A stretch of 64,000 nucleotides of DNA from Bacteroidetes bacterium GWE2_42_24 (GCA_001768515.1 MEOA01000061.1:1-64000), one strand, 5' to 3'; counted from the stretch's first letter, positions 46,472 through 56,271 are shown. Notes: generated by a model not told the origin, from the letters alone. Numbers and translations: made by a program.

Positions 46472-46569
46472 GCGTATTACAATCGTTTTCGGAAAATAAA
46501 TTTTCAAAACGCGTTGATTTAAATGCAATAGCTGTCTTTTTTTAAGATGGATGGTCTTAGCCTTTGGGT

Positions 46570-46577
46570 TATCTTTG
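46570..46577 (+). promoter_or_regulatory. -7 box TATCTTTG of the branching-enzyme gene
   Basis: TATCTTTG lies 27 bp before ATG 46604 and inside the longer open frame that begins at 46547. It therefore argues for the downstream start. Confidence 0.6.
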
Positions 46578-46603
46578 CATTAATTAATCTTAAGTGTACT
46601 ATC

Positions 46604-48640
46604 ATGGCCTCAACTTACCGAAACCTTAAGCTGGTAAAAGATGACCCCTGGCTTGAACCTGTTGCAAAGGATGTATGGGATCGATACGAGCGTTACCGGG
46701 ACCGATTGAAGCAGATCGAATCAGAGTTCGGATCGCTTACCCGGTTTGCTACTGCTCATGAATACTTCGGGATTCATTTTAATAAAGAAACTGATACATG
46801 GGTGTACCGGGAGTGGGCCCCTCGTGCCCGCGATCTGTATTTCTTTGGTGATTTTAATAATTGGCACCGGCATGGCAACCGCATGAACCGCCTTGATAAC
46901 GGGGTTTGGGAAATTATCCTTCCGCGCGAACAATACCCCGGCTTTAAACATGGTAGCCTGGTAAAGGTATTAGTCCATGGGGTGAATGGGTGGAATGAAC
47001 GAATCCCGGTGTACATCCGCCGCGTCGTTCAGGATGCTGAGACCTCTAATTTCACAGGTCAGGTATGGGCTCCACCTGTTCCGTTTGATTGGGGTGGCCG
47101 TGATCGTTTTGACTTGAAAGCACTCGGTGAACTCTACATCTATGAGGCTCATGTCGGCATGTCGGGCGAAACGCCCGAGGTGAGCACCTATGAGTTTTTT
47201 ACCCGTGAAATTCTGCCGCGCATCAAGGCTGGTGGCTACAACGCCATCCAGTTGATGGCCGTTGCCGAACATCCTTATTATGGCTCATTCGGTTATCATG
47301 TAGCTAATTATTTCGCTCCGTCATCAAAATTCGGTACTCCTGAAGATCTTAAATGCCTTATCATGGCAGCCCATAACATGGGAATAGCCGTTATCATGGA
47401 TGTAGTTCATTCTCACACCGTGAAAAACTACAATGAGGGGTTGAATGATTTTGATGGTAGTGATGGGCTCTATACCCATTCCGGTGCCCGTGGTGACCAT
47501 CCTCATTGGGGAAGTCGTGTGTTTGATTACGGAAAGCTGGATGTTATCCGTTTTCTGCTGTCGAACCTTCGCTATTGGATGCAGGAATTCCATTTTGATG
47601 GCTTCCGTTTCGATGGTGTCACTTCGATGCTTTACCATCATCATGGATTTGTAGACTCAAGCTTCTGGAATCAGCAAACTTACTTTTCCGATGGGGTGGA
47701 ATGGGATGCCCAGACTTATTTGCAACTGGCCAACCGGCTTGTGCACCGTATTCGCCCTGATGCGGTGACCATCGCCGAAGATGTAAGCGGAATGCCGGGG
47801 ATCGGAGCCCCGCTGAAGGATGGCGGGCTTGGCTTTGATTTCCGCCTTGGCATGGGTCTGCCCGATTACTGGATACACCAACTCACCCAGGTAAGGGATG
47901 AGAATTGGAGCATGGATGGAATGTTTAACGCGCTTACCAACCGTAAGTGGGATGTAGGAACCGTGGCCTACTGCGAATCGCATGATCAGGCAATGGTAGG
48001 CGACAAAACAATTGCTTTCAGGCTGATGGACCAGGAGATGTACTGGAAAATGGGTGAACATGATCAGAGTGCAATTGTTGAGCGGGGCGTTGCCCTTCAC
48101 AAGATGATCCGCCTGGTTACACTCTCCCTTGGCGGGGATGCCTGGCTCAATTTCATGGGCAATGAATTTGGCCATCCTGAATGGCTTGATTTTCCGCGTG
48201 AAGGCAATGGATGGAGTTACTGGTATGCCCGCCGCCAATGGTCGCTTATCGATAAACCCGGACTGAAATATCGCCACCTGCTGGAATTTGACAGAGCCAT
48301 GATAGACTTGTCGGCCAAACATCAACTCCTCCATGCAGGCTTCCCGACCTTGCTGAATGTCGATGAAGAGAGCAAAACACTGGTTTTTGAACGTGCCGGT
48401 CTAGTCTTTATCTTTAATTGGCACCCAACTACTTCGTTCCCTGATTATGAGTTCACTGTCCCCGTCGGAGGCGATTACCGGCTGCTGCTCTCCAGCGATG
48501 AAAAGCGTTTCGGAGGCTGGAACCGGCAGGACGGCTCGTTATTGTACCCCACCGTTCAGACAAAAGAGGGCTTGCACAGGATGCGGATATATAACACCAA
48601 CCGCACAGTCGCTGTTTTTAAAATTGCCCGAAACGCGTAA
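46604..48640 (+). CDS. glgB: 1,4-alpha-glucan branching enzyme (GH13, eukaryotic-like subfamily)
   Basis: A protein of about 678 residues making alpha-1,6 branches in glycogen. It has an N-terminal CBM48-like domain (EYFGIHFN, YREWAPRARDLYFFGDFNNW; about 40-160), a GH13 barrel with nucleophile Asp337 (FRFDGVTSM), acid/base Glu392 (IAEDVSG) and Asp461 (ESHDQAM), and a C-terminal beta domain. MLYHHHG and GNEFGHPEWLDFPREGN are typical of the GH13_8 group shared with eukaryotic branching enzymes. The upstream extension to 46547 includes the -7 box, so ATG 46604 is chosen. No other glg gene is adjacent. Confidence 0.93.
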   Translation: MASTYRNLKLVKDDPWLEPVAKDVWDRYERYRDRLKQIESEFGSLTRFATAHEYFGIHFNKETDTWVYREWAPRARDLYFFGDFNNWHRHGNRMNRLDNGVWEIILPREQYPGFKHGSLVKVLVHGVNGWNERIPVYIRRVVQDAETSNFTGQVWAPPVPFDWGGRDRFDLKALGELYIYEAHVGMSGETPEVSTYEFFTREILPRIKAGGYNAIQLMAVAEHPYYGSFGYHVANYFAPSSKFGTPEDLKCLIMAAHNMGIAVIMDVVHSHTVKNYNEGLNDFDGSDGLYTHSGARGDHPHWGSRVFDYGKLDVIRFLLSNLRYWMQEFHFDGFRFDGVTSMLYHHHGFVDSSFWNQQTYFSDGVEWDAQTYLQLANRLVHRIRPDAVTIAEDVSGMPGIGAPLKDGGLGFDFRLGMGLPDYWIHQLTQVRDENWSMDGMFNALTNRKWDVGTVAYCESHDQAMVGDKTIAFRLMDQEMYWKMGEHDQSAIVERGVALHKMIRLVTLSLGGDAWLNFMGNEFGHPEWLDFPREGNGWSYWYARRQWSLIDKPGLKYRHLLEFDRAMIDLSAKHQLLHAGFPTLLNVDEESKTLVFERAGLVFIFNWHPTTSFPDYEFTVPVGGDYRLLLSSDEKRFGGWNRQDGSLLYPTVQTKEGLHRMRIYNTNRTVAVFKIARNA

Positions 48641-48664
48641 TGGCTGGTTCTCTCTAAAGTGCAT

Positions 48665-48692
48665 ACACCCGGACGAACATCCGGGTGTTTTT
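48665..48692 (+). terminator. Intrinsic terminator after the branching-enzyme gene
   Basis: A perfect 9-bp stem (ACACCCGGA / TCCGGGTGT) with a 6-base loop, followed by Ts. Confidence 0.88.
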
Positions 48693-48818
48693 ATTCAATC
48701 TCCCCTGGCCATTTCCTGAAGTCCTGCGCCACTCTACAACCATTGTCAAAATATTATGTCTCGACGACGACATCATGTTTAAAACATTTGTTAAATTGCG
48801 CGGACTTTGCCAAACTGA

Positions 48819-50486
48819 ATGTTGCATCGACACAGGTTACTGATATTTACAACGACGATATTTATAATCAGTTCGTTGATACTTTCTGCAGTTACGCTTC
48901 CTCCGGTTTCCCGGGGAGGTTTGTTCTATATGGCTGCTACACCCGATACCTCCAAACCTGGTGGTGACTGGTTTTCGATTTATAAAAAAAAGGGCGGAAG
49001 CAAGGAGGGCAAAGGCCCCTGTCAGGAAATTATCTGTTTGATTGATACCGCTGCCTGTTACCCTATACCCGATACCGATCTGTTTCTATACTTCAGAAGT
49101 TGCCTTGGCGACAGTGTGATGTTTGTGGCTAAAGGTCTCTATCCTGAAGCAGGACTTCCTGGTGCATACACGCAGCACGATACCATGCACACCTTCTATT
49201 GGTCGTTTGGCGATGGAACAGATGCTGTCACCGATACCAGTGTGGTGTGGCATAAATACGACTCGGCAAAAGGTTATGACGTCAGTATGTATATTGTCGA
49301 TACAAATAATTGTTCCGGAATACCTGTCGTGTGCAGGGTGACGGTCACTCAGAATCCGATAAATTATATTAAGCCATTGCCTCAGAAGTGTTTGGGTGAT
49401 ACATCACAAATCAGTTCAGCGACTTTTATAACCTATACGCCTTATTCGTACAGTCAGGTCAGTAGCCAGAAATTTGACAGCACCCTCTTTATTCCTGACG
49501 GGCTGACCTGTAATCCAGATAATCCGTGTTACTTAACCGATGTTATCTTTACTTCTTTCCTGCCAAGCCAGGTGATTACGTCTGGTGACGATGTGCTTTC
49601 GGTTTGCGTTGAAATGGAGCATTCCTATATCGGGGATCTCAGCATTGTGTTGAGGTGTCCCAACGGACAGACGGATACTTTGAAAGCATACATACATCTG
49701 GGAAATTCATTTTTCGGAATTCCCATGGGTGGGGTAAATCATCACAATTTCGATAACGATCAGAAAGCCTGTGATGCTGACGAGAATCCTTTCGGGACCC
49801 CCTGGCCTTACTGCTGGAGCGATATTTACCCGAACTCGGGCTACCTGAACGATCCGGGAAATTGTCAACAGGGCAATGTTTCGATCGATTCTACCGACCG
49901 GATTAATCAAACAGGTTTTTATCTTGCCGATAATCCGTTTTCATCGCTGATAGGGTGTCCTTTAAATGGTCGGTGGACTATTGAGATTTGTGATACATGG
50001 CAGAGTGATAATGGCTATATCTTCAACTGGACGCTGGATCTGGCCCCTTCTTTGCTTCCGCAGGTATGGGGCTATGAGGCTGCAATTGACAGCACATGGG
50101 TCGAGGGCCCCTTTATCATAGGTTTCCAGAACGGCTCAACCCTGATATGCCCTACCGATACGGGAACTTTCCAATACGATCTTTTTTTTGCCGATGATTT
50201 CGGCTGTGTATGGGATACTAATGTCATGATGCATGTTAATCCTCTGCCCATTGTTGATCTCGGCCCCGATACCGCCTTTTGTTCAGGCCCCGTGATGACG
50301 CTTACTGCCGGAACGCCACCTGATACCTTTCTCTGGAATACTAACCAGACTACCTCCACCATCCAGGTAACCAGCGGTGGTGTCTATTCTGTTGAGGTTA
50401 CAACTCCCCTCAACTGCCTCAGTACCGATTCAATTCAGGTTACCGTCCGACCCCGGCCCGTTCCGATGATTATTCGCCATGATTAA
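48819..50486 (+). CDS. Exported protein with PKD and P-domain-like modules, no T9SS tail
   Basis: A 555-residue protein. Residues 1-30 are an N-terminal hydrophobic signal segment. A PKD domain (about 95-170, YWSFGDGTDAVTDTSVVWHKY) is followed by a proprotein-convertase P-domain-like module (about 215-410; EMEHSYIGDLSIVLRCPNGQTD and GRWTIEICDTWQSDNG) and a last immunoglobulin-like stretch (VDLGPDTAFCSG, FLWNTNQTTSTIQV). Proteins of this make-up usually end in a T9SS or gliding-type C-terminal domain; here the frame ends at VPMIIRHD. No downstream continuation in another frame was recognised. It may be a truncated relic or be secreted otherwise. ATG start. Confidence 0.75.
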   Translation: MLHRHRLLIFTTTIFIISSLILSAVTLPPVSRGGLFYMAATPDTSKPGGDWFSIYKKKGGSKEGKGPCQEIICLIDTAACYPIPDTDLFLYFRSCLGDSVMFVAKGLYPEAGLPGAYTQHDTMHTFYWSFGDGTDAVTDTSVVWHKYDSAKGYDVSMYIVDTNNCSGIPVVCRVTVTQNPINYIKPLPQKCLGDTSQISSATFITYTPYSYSQVSSQKFDSTLFIPDGLTCNPDNPCYLTDVIFTSFLPSQVITSGDDVLSVCVEMEHSYIGDLSIVLRCPNGQTDTLKAYIHLGNSFFGIPMGGVNHHNFDNDQKACDADENPFGTPWPYCWSDIYPNSGYLNDPGNCQQGNVSIDSTDRINQTGFYLADNPFSSLIGCPLNGRWTIEICDTWQSDNGYIFNWTLDLAPSLLPQVWGYEAAIDSTWVEGPFIIGFQNGSTLICPTDTGTFQYDLFFADDFGCVWDTNVMMHVNPLPIVDLGPDTAFCSGPVMTLTAGTPPDTFLWNTNQTTSTIQVTSGGVYSVEVTTPLNCLSTDSIQVTVRPRPVPMIIRHD

Positions 50487-51291
50487 ACGATCGGGGCGGG
50501 TTCATCATGGATGATAATTACCAACCAATCAATGGTCTCTTGCGATACCAAGTTTTTTCGGGGCGGGGCAGACTATGTTTCAATTACTGATGCTTTAATC
50601 GTTGTGTCATTAATCTGTTCAGTCTGTGTTTTTCGGGTTTGTAGCACGCCAATGGAGGCCTGTCCGGGTACAACGAACTACAGCCTGTCCGGAGACCGGC
50701 ATCCCCGGCAATCCGGAGGTACATTCCACCCGGGAAATTTAAGACAATGTGAAGTTAAACAGAGTTACACAATGAAGAAATTTTTAACTCTGTGGTTCTT
50801 TATGAAACTATCGCACCACCAACATCTCGCGTCAGCTAAAGCCATCCGGGTTAAATATTTTCTTCTGTAACTGATGTTGCGAAGCCGCAGAGAGGGAAGA
50901 ATATTTGAAGTTTAACGTATAGAAAACAAACATTTTTTTCATTTACATAAATCAATACGCATTCCACACGAGATATGACCGACAACCGATGACGACCAAC
51001 CGGCAATCGAAATATTTAACACGTGAAATTCAGTGGTGTTGCCCGGATATCTTCCCGGAATAAACATGAAACGATTAAAACAAAAACGTAGCCCTGACAT
51101 TTCGTAGAATTAATATTTGTTCACACAACTTAATTCCTTATGCTTTTTATATCTTTGTGTTAAAGCATCTTTGGATAATTTGGATTTTCATTGCTAAATG
51201 GATTATTTTATGATTAATTCTGAGAAACTGATATTAATCATAAAACGAAGCGGATTCCGAAAAGCTTTTTGAGTAGAGAAAAATATAAAAT
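50487..51291. other. Long intergenic region with a third copy of the dispersed repeat
   Basis: About 800 bp. The stretch 50755-50830 (AACTCTGTGGTTCTTTATG, CACCAACATCTCGCGTC) is a degenerate copy of the repeat near 16070-16120. A 119-codon frame at 50511-50870 runs through it and is not convincing. TATCTTTG at 51150-51157 may be the -7 box for the next gene, giving a long leader. The right half is AT-rich. Confidence 0.55.
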
Positions 51292-51300
51292 ATGTGTTCC

Positions 51301-52623
51301 ATGAAAACAATTCTGAGATTATTAAGTGCATTTTTTGTGATTGTATTCTTAAGTGTATTTACATCATGCGATAAGTCCGATTCAACTTATACTGTAATCA
51401 ACCCATTTAGCAATGGCTTGAATGAGCGGAATATGATAGTTGTTATCAGTGATTTGCATCTAGGTGCTGACCTTGATTATGCCGAATGCAAGGATAATCT
51501 TCCATCTCTCGAAAAATTGCTTAAACAGATAAAAGCAGCTCCTGATGTTAAAGAACTTGTTATCGCGGGAGATCTGGTTGATGAATGGTTCGTTCCTGCC
51601 ACAACAGATACTTATCAGGGAAAAGATCAGGCTGATTTTGTACAGCGTATCGCTACAACCAACAAAGAGGTGTTTGATGCAATAAACAGTATCATCCAGG
51701 AAGGGAAAATTCGGGTTACCTACGTGCCCGGAAATCATGATTTAACAATAATGGCAGCAAGTATAGAAAGTATCCTCCCGGGAATAAACCAGGCACGGGA
51801 TGCTGTATTGGGTTTAGGTACATACTCCCCGGTTGACTATCCTGAAATAGCTATTGAGCACGGTCACCGCTACAACTTCTTCTGTGCACCCGATCCGATT
51901 TCAAATCAGGATATTGCTCCGGGTACGATATTGCCTCCCGGTTACTTTTTTACAAGAATAGCTGCACTTTATGTAATACAAAATTTCCCATTACCAGGGG
52001 ATACCCTGCCAGTTATTTCACAAAATATATCAGGAGGTGAAAGCCAGGATTTATTATTCCGTTATTGGAAGAAATGGGCAATGACAGTGAAAATGTTCCC
52101 TATTACTAACAGATTTGATGAGGCGATTATTCATACAAATGTTAATGGATTCACTGGTATTTATTCAGTTAACGATCTTGTTCCTTATCAATTATCTCCT
52201 GGCGGATTGATAAATGTGAGTCTCTATAATGGAATTCAGGATAATTGGGAGGCACGGCAAACCCTCAATAATGTACCAATTCATATTTCATCTGCTGAAG
52301 CAATTGATTCTGTAATTTCAAATACCGAGACCGACCATCAGGCAATTTTGCAATACTTCATGAACTCAGCCTCAGATAAGAGAATTGTTGTGTTTGGTCA
52401 TACCCACGAACCTAAAATTGTTACGTCTGAAAATTTGGATAGTAAGAAGTGTGTTTATGTGAATTCAGGTACATGGATTGATCATAATCCGGATAAAACC
52501 ACTATGAATTTTGTAGTAATCACACCACAGAGTGTTGAAGTTTCTTCTAAAACATTGGTAAAACTTTACAACTTTGAAAATGAAGTGGTAACTATAATGG
52601 CTGAAGAATCTTTGCACTATTAG
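51301..52623 (+). CDS. Metallophosphoesterase lipoprotein
   Basis: A protein of about 440 residues. A signal peptide ends in the lipobox FTSC (Cys23), so it is a lipoprotein. A calcineurin-like phosphoesterase domain follows: VVISDLHLG (about 45-53), IAGDLVDEW, PGNHDLTIM, EHGHRYNF and the final VFGHTHEP, giving the five metal-binding blocks of the family. A long insertion between EHGHRY and GHTH (about 200-360) is unusual and of unknown role. The substrate is unknown. Either ATG 51292 or ATG 51301 could start the protein; the second gives the standard signal peptide. It is the first gene of the AT-richer stretch. Confidence 0.85.
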   Translation: MKTILRLLSAFFVIVFLSVFTSCDKSDSTYTVINPFSNGLNERNMIVVISDLHLGADLDYAECKDNLPSLEKLLKQIKAAPDVKELVIAGDLVDEWFVPATTDTYQGKDQADFVQRIATTNKEVFDAINSIIQEGKIRVTYVPGNHDLTIMAASIESILPGINQARDAVLGLGTYSPVDYPEIAIEHGHRYNFFCAPDPISNQDIAPGTILPPGYFFTRIAALYVIQNFPLPGDTLPVISQNISGGESQDLLFRYWKKWAMTVKMFPITNRFDEAIIHTNVNGFTGIYSVNDLVPYQLSPGGLINVSLYNGIQDNWEARQTLNNVPIHISSAEAIDSVISNTETDHQAILQYFMNSASDKRIVVFGHTHEPKIVTSENLDSKKCVYVNSGTWIDHNPDKTTMNFVVITPQSVEVSSKTLVKLYNFENEVVTIMAEESLHY

Positions 52624-52709
52624 TAGTAACCGATTGTATGATGATGTTTGAAATTTGTATGGGAATCCTTCTGGATTTGGAATAAATAGAATTAAAAGGA
52701 TCAATTATG

Positions 52710-52782
52710 TTGGGTAACAAAGTGTGGCAGTAATAAGCGATTTAGACCATCATGCATGGCCCGGTCACACATTGTTACCCAA
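52710..52782. repeat. Long-armed inverted repeat in an intergenic gap
   Basis: TTGGGTAACAAAGTGTG (52710-52726) and CACACATTGTTACCCAA (52766-52782) are reverse complements with one mismatch, separated by 39 bp. There is no T-run after it, so it is not a standard terminator; it could be a small transposable-element relic or a protein-binding site. Confidence 0.9.
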
Positions 52783-52913
52783 AAGCAATAACAAGAACTT
52801 GTGAGAAGATTTTTGGCATTAATAAAAGGTCTATTTGCCGTTTCTGCTTTTTGACAGAATAGTGTTGTATAATTTTGCATAGGCCGGTTCGTTAATTTGT
52901 AAATTGTGCAAAA

Positions 52914-53663
52914 ATGGATAATGTGAATAAAGTAGCCAGGATAACCTTGATTTTCTGGGTTATGAAGATTGTGGCTACTACACTGGGAGAAACTTTGGGC
53001 GATTTTATTTCAATGACGTTAAATTTAGGCTATTTAGCAGGCATTGGAATTACACTATTGTTTTTTCTTGTAGTTCTGTCAGCACAACTATCAGTAAAAA
53101 AATATTTCCCCATTATATATTGGTTGGTAATTATTGGAACTACTACCCTGGGGACTGAAATTTCAGATTTCATGGATAGGAGTTTAAATTTGGGTTATGC
53201 AATGGGGAGTTTTTTATTAGTTTCAGGTCTTGCTGCTACTTTATTTTTTTGGTTTAAGCGGTATAGAAATCTTGAGGTTTTTCCGATTTTTGGAAAATCC
53301 AAAGAGTTATATTATTGGATTGCAATACTTCTTTCAAATAGTCTAGGTACTGCTTTTGGGGATTTATTAAGCGATAATATTGGTTTAAGTTATTTAGTTG
53401 GAGCAATTGTTACTGGGGCAATAATTTTAATCGTAGTATTGTTACATTATTTTACTAAAATCAACCATATCCTTTTGTTTTGGATAGCATTTGTTTTTAC
53501 AAGACCTTTTGGTGCAACTTTTGGAGATTTTCTTACGAAACCCTTATCAAACGGGGGATTGGAATTAGGCACACTTCCGTCTTCTTTAATCTCGATAGGA
53601 TTTATGGGTGTTCTGATTTATATTGCACATGTACAGAATTATAAGAAACTGATACGGGGATAA
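52914..53663 (+). CDS. DUF347-repeat integral membrane protein
   Basis: A 249-residue membrane protein with about eight transmembrane segments arranged as four repeats. Each repeat carries a similar motif: TLGETLGDFIS (about 22-32), TLGTEISDFMDRS (about 77), SLGTAFGDLLSD (about 142) and PFGATFGDFLTK (about 202). The repeated Gly-x-x-x-Gly-Asp-Phe pattern matches the DUF347 (COG4705-like) family, annotated only as a membrane-anchored protein. The conserved acidic residues inside the membrane suggest ion or metal transport, which is a guess. ATG start. Confidence 0.85.
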   Translation: MDNVNKVARITLIFWVMKIVATTLGETLGDFISMTLNLGYLAGIGITLLFFLVVLSAQLSVKKYFPIIYWLVIIGTTTLGTEISDFMDRSLNLGYAMGSFLLVSGLAATLFFWFKRYRNLEVFPIFGKSKELYYWIAILLSNSLGTAFGDLLSDNIGLSYLVGAIVTGAIILIVVLLHYFTKINHILLFWIAFVFTRPFGATFGDFLTKPLSNGGLELGTLPSSLISIGFMGVLIYIAHVQNYKKLIRG

Positions 53664-53960
53664 ACACAGCCTTTCTTGCAATGGTTTCTGAGACATGTCA
53701 AACATTTTCACCCGCTTCAAAATCAACAGCGGTTAAAGCGAATGCAATCTGGGTTGCCCATCTCCTGACACACCGTAAAGAAGTTATACTGCATGTGACA
53801 ATATGTTTCATTCATAACAAATTTTCGCAATATCTATATCTGACAGGTATCAGGGTCAGGAAAGAAACCAGCCTTTTTTACATTAATATAGTTTAGTGCT
53901 TCAATAATAATTTAGAAGAATCGAGTAGCTAGTAAGATTATTAATCTAAGATAATTTTAT
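53664..53960. other. Intergenic region, no gene supported
   Basis: About 300 bp. A 71-codon frame at 53681-53896 has no recognisable features and lies in AT-rich sequence. No terminator or promoter was recognised with confidence. Confidence 0.4.
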
Positions 53961-54548
53961 ATGAATTTTAACGAACGAATTGATTTGTTGAGTGACGATG
54001 AAGTTGTTGTAATTATACAGTCAAAAGAGGATTACCAGAATGAATTTTGGGAATTATGCGTTATTGAAGCAGAAAAGCGCAAAATTCGCGGTGTAACGCA
54101 AATAATAGATGACTTAAATACTAAGATAAAGGAAAAAGAAATAGCAAAAAAAGAAAAAGCTGATAAGGAAGCTGCTTTACTTGAACTTTACTCAGAAAAA
54201 ACAATAATAATTTTTTCATCTATATTCACTCCATTGGCTGGTTCAATATTATTTGCCATGAACCTTAAAAGACTACATTGCAAAGGAATTGATTATGTTA
54301 TAGGGATTGGATATTTTTATACAATTGCTGTCGGTATAATTTGTTTTGTAATGCCATTTGGAAGCATGAGTGCAACTGGATATTTAATAAATGTTGTTGC
54401 CGGATTCATAATGGTTTACCAATTTACCAATAAATATTATCCGGGGGATATGGAATATAAAAAACGAAATCCTCTTCCCGCCTATTTAGTTGGTTTTTCA
54501 ATTGTTATGCTTGTTTTGCTAATAATTTTCAGGAATATTATTTATTAA
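53961..54548 (+). CDS. Unknown membrane protein with N-terminal coiled coil
   Basis: A 195-residue protein. Residues about 1-65 are soluble and charged, with a coiled-coil-like Lys/Glu-rich stretch (about 44-65, KIKEKEIAKKEKADKE). Four hydrophobic segments follow (about 76-95, 103-122, 130-148 and 170-190). No family recognised. It is in the AT-rich stretch beside other small membrane proteins. ATG start. Confidence 0.7.
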   Translation: MNFNERIDLLSDDEVVVIIQSKEDYQNEFWELCVIEAEKRKIRGVTQIIDDLNTKIKEKEIAKKEKADKEAALLELYSEKTIIIFSSIFTPLAGSILFAMNLKRLHCKGIDYVIGIGYFYTIAVGIICFVMPFGSMSATGYLINVVAGFIMVYQFTNKYYPGDMEYKKRNPLPAYLVGFSIVMLVLLIIFRNIIY

Positions 54549-55077
54549 TACTTTACCGGTTTTGGTGTGAATCAAATTGAATAGATGAAGAGCAGTACCT
54601 TTGCCTGAAAAGTTGCTGAATGGGGCCAGTTACCTGATTGATTATTTTGTTCCCCGTGGCTTAGTTGTCTCGCTGATCAATACTGTAAATAAATTGTATA
54701 CGATCTGAGTATCCTGACAACAAGATCAGGCTATGAACCTTCCCGATTTTGATATTACGCTGTTAAGCAATAAATTGATCATCCTATTTTGCACTATTGC
54801 CGAACCTGTCTCTGTGCGATATTTTTATATTCTTTATCAGGTTTGTGATTGTTTTGAGATCAATAAATATACCTCTCAGCCAGTCATCATTGTTCTTGGA
54901 TTTTACTTTTTTGCCGGAATCTTCTCTGAGTGCAGATTTGGAGTATCCATGTATATATTTTCTGGATTGTCGATTAATATACCTCTGTAATCTCCACAGG
55001 GTAATAAAACGCATAATTTTTCTCTTACTTTTGTGTTCGAAATACATTAAGATTAATCTATTGAACATGAATTTGAT
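54549..55077. other. AT-rich intergenic region, no gene supported
   Basis: About 530 bp. Frames of 80-95 codons overlap on both strands near 54733-55081, but none has protein-like features. TACTTTTG at 55026-55033 fits a -7 box for the small gene downstream. Confidence 0.45.
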
Positions 55078-55335
55078 ATGAAAAAATTATCTGGATGGAT
55101 TATCATCGTCTTATGCGCGATACCTTTATTGATTTTATCATTGTCGTTGGTTCTGATAGTTATCGGGCTGATGACAGGCAACATAAACCTTCGTATGCCA
55201 ATTATCGAGTGGTTTGGATTTGGACTTGGGCTTCTGGTTGTTTTGGGGTTGTTTTTGACCGGATTTAGAAAGGGGCTTAAAATGGTCCGGAGCAAGAATA
55301 TGGCAGTGGATGAGGATATTGAAAATCTGCTTTGA
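55078..55335 (+). CDS. Small two-helix membrane protein
   Basis: An 85-residue protein with two transmembrane helices (about 6-31 and 45-63) and a short charged C-terminal tail (KMVRSKNMAVDEDIENLL). No family recognised. It has an ATG start and a likely -7 box TACTTTTG 44 bp upstream. The overlapping minus-strand frame is less plausible. Confidence 0.6.
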   Translation: MKKLSGWIIIVLCAIPLLILSLSLVLIVIGLMTGNINLRMPIIEWFGFGLGLLVVLGLFLTGFRKGLKMVRSKNMAVDEDIENLL

Positions 55336-55398
55336 TCAGTGTTAAAAAGCTTTTTCAGATAAAAGGTGTCGTATAGGTTACCGATAATATTTCTGGTA

Positions 55399-56271
55399 GT
55401 GAAAAAGGTTTATTTGGTTTTGGGCGTTTTTCTTTTACTTGTTTCAAATTTCAGGATTCATGCACAAATGAATATGACTTCAATTGAAAATGATAATGTT
55501 AAGATAGCCTATAATGCTATAGGCAAAGGTGACACAACTCTACTGTTTGTTCATGGCGCATTCATTGATATGAGCTATTGGACTTCTCAAATTGATTTCT
55601 TTAAGCAGCATTATCAGGTCATTATTGTTGATCTGGCGGGGCATGGGAAATCGGGTAAAAATAGGTCATCATGGTCGATACAGGAATTTGGTAATGATGT
55701 TTGTGCCCTGATAACGACATTACACCTTAAAAATGTTATATTGATCGGACATTCAATGGGTGGAGATGTCATCCTTGAGGTGGCAGTCAGATGTAAAGGC
55801 GTGGTGATAGGATTTGTTGGTATTGATACTTTTAAGAATGCCGGGACACCTATGCCGGCAGTTATTCAAAGTCAGATAGATCAGGTTATGGTGATGTTGA
55901 AAACTGATTTTGCTGCTACATCTGAGAATTATGTGAGACAGGCGCTAACATCACCTTTAACCGACAAGTCAATTGTTGACAGAGTTGTGTCAGATTACAG
56001 GAATATGGATAAGAATATTGGTATTGATGTAATCTCCTCCTCTTTTGCATTTTACGATCGGGAACGCGAACTGATGAATCAAATGAAGTTTAAAATGTAT
56101 CTTATTAATGTTGATAATGTTCCTACAAACGACGCGTATCTTAAAAAGTATGCCCTCTCGGGTTATGAAGTTGTTACGATTAGTGGGACTTGCCATTTTC
56201 CAATGATTGAAGATCCAGATGAGTTTAACCGGTTACTTCAACAAACGATTGGGAAGATAAAGGCAGATTAG
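55399..56271 (+). CDS. Exported alpha/beta hydrolase
   Basis: A protein of about 290 residues. It has a signal peptide (KKVYLVLGVFLLLVSNFRIHAQ) and then a single alpha/beta-hydrolase domain with oxyanion motif LLFVHGAFIDMS, LAGHGKSG, the nucleophile elbow GHSMGGD and the catalytic-type His in GTCHFPMIEDPDEF. Ester or amide substrate unknown. The frame opens at a GTG (55366), but the GTG at 55399 begins the signal peptide exactly, so I chose it; no ATG fits. It lies 63 bp after the small membrane-protein gene. Confidence 0.83.
   Translation: MKKVYLVLGVFLLLVSNFRIHAQMNMTSIENDNVKIAYNAIGKGDTTLLFVHGAFIDMSYWTSQIDFFKQHYQVIIVDLAGHGKSGKNRSSWSIQEFGNDVCALITTLHLKNVILIGHSMGGDVILEVAVRCKGVVIGFVGIDTFKNAGTPMPAVIQSQIDQVMVMLKTDFAATSENYVRQALTSPLTDKSIVDRVVSDYRNMDKNIGIDVISSSFAFYDRERELMNQMKFKMYLINVDNVPTNDAYLKKYALSGYEVVTISGTCHFPMIEDPDEFNRLLQQTIGKIKAD

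Noticed and set aside
47657-48334. 225-codon minus-strand frame inside the branching-enzyme gene
   Set aside because: Antisense shadow of glgB, which has all catalytic residues.
50511-50870. 119-codon plus-strand frame
   Set aside because: It crosses a copy of the dispersed repeat, has mixed composition and no domain pattern.
54733-55295. Frames of 80-95 codons on both strands before the two-helix membrane-protein gene
   Set aside because: Overlapping, AT-driven and featureless; only the plus-strand 55078-55335 frame has a plausible start, a promoter box and membrane helices.
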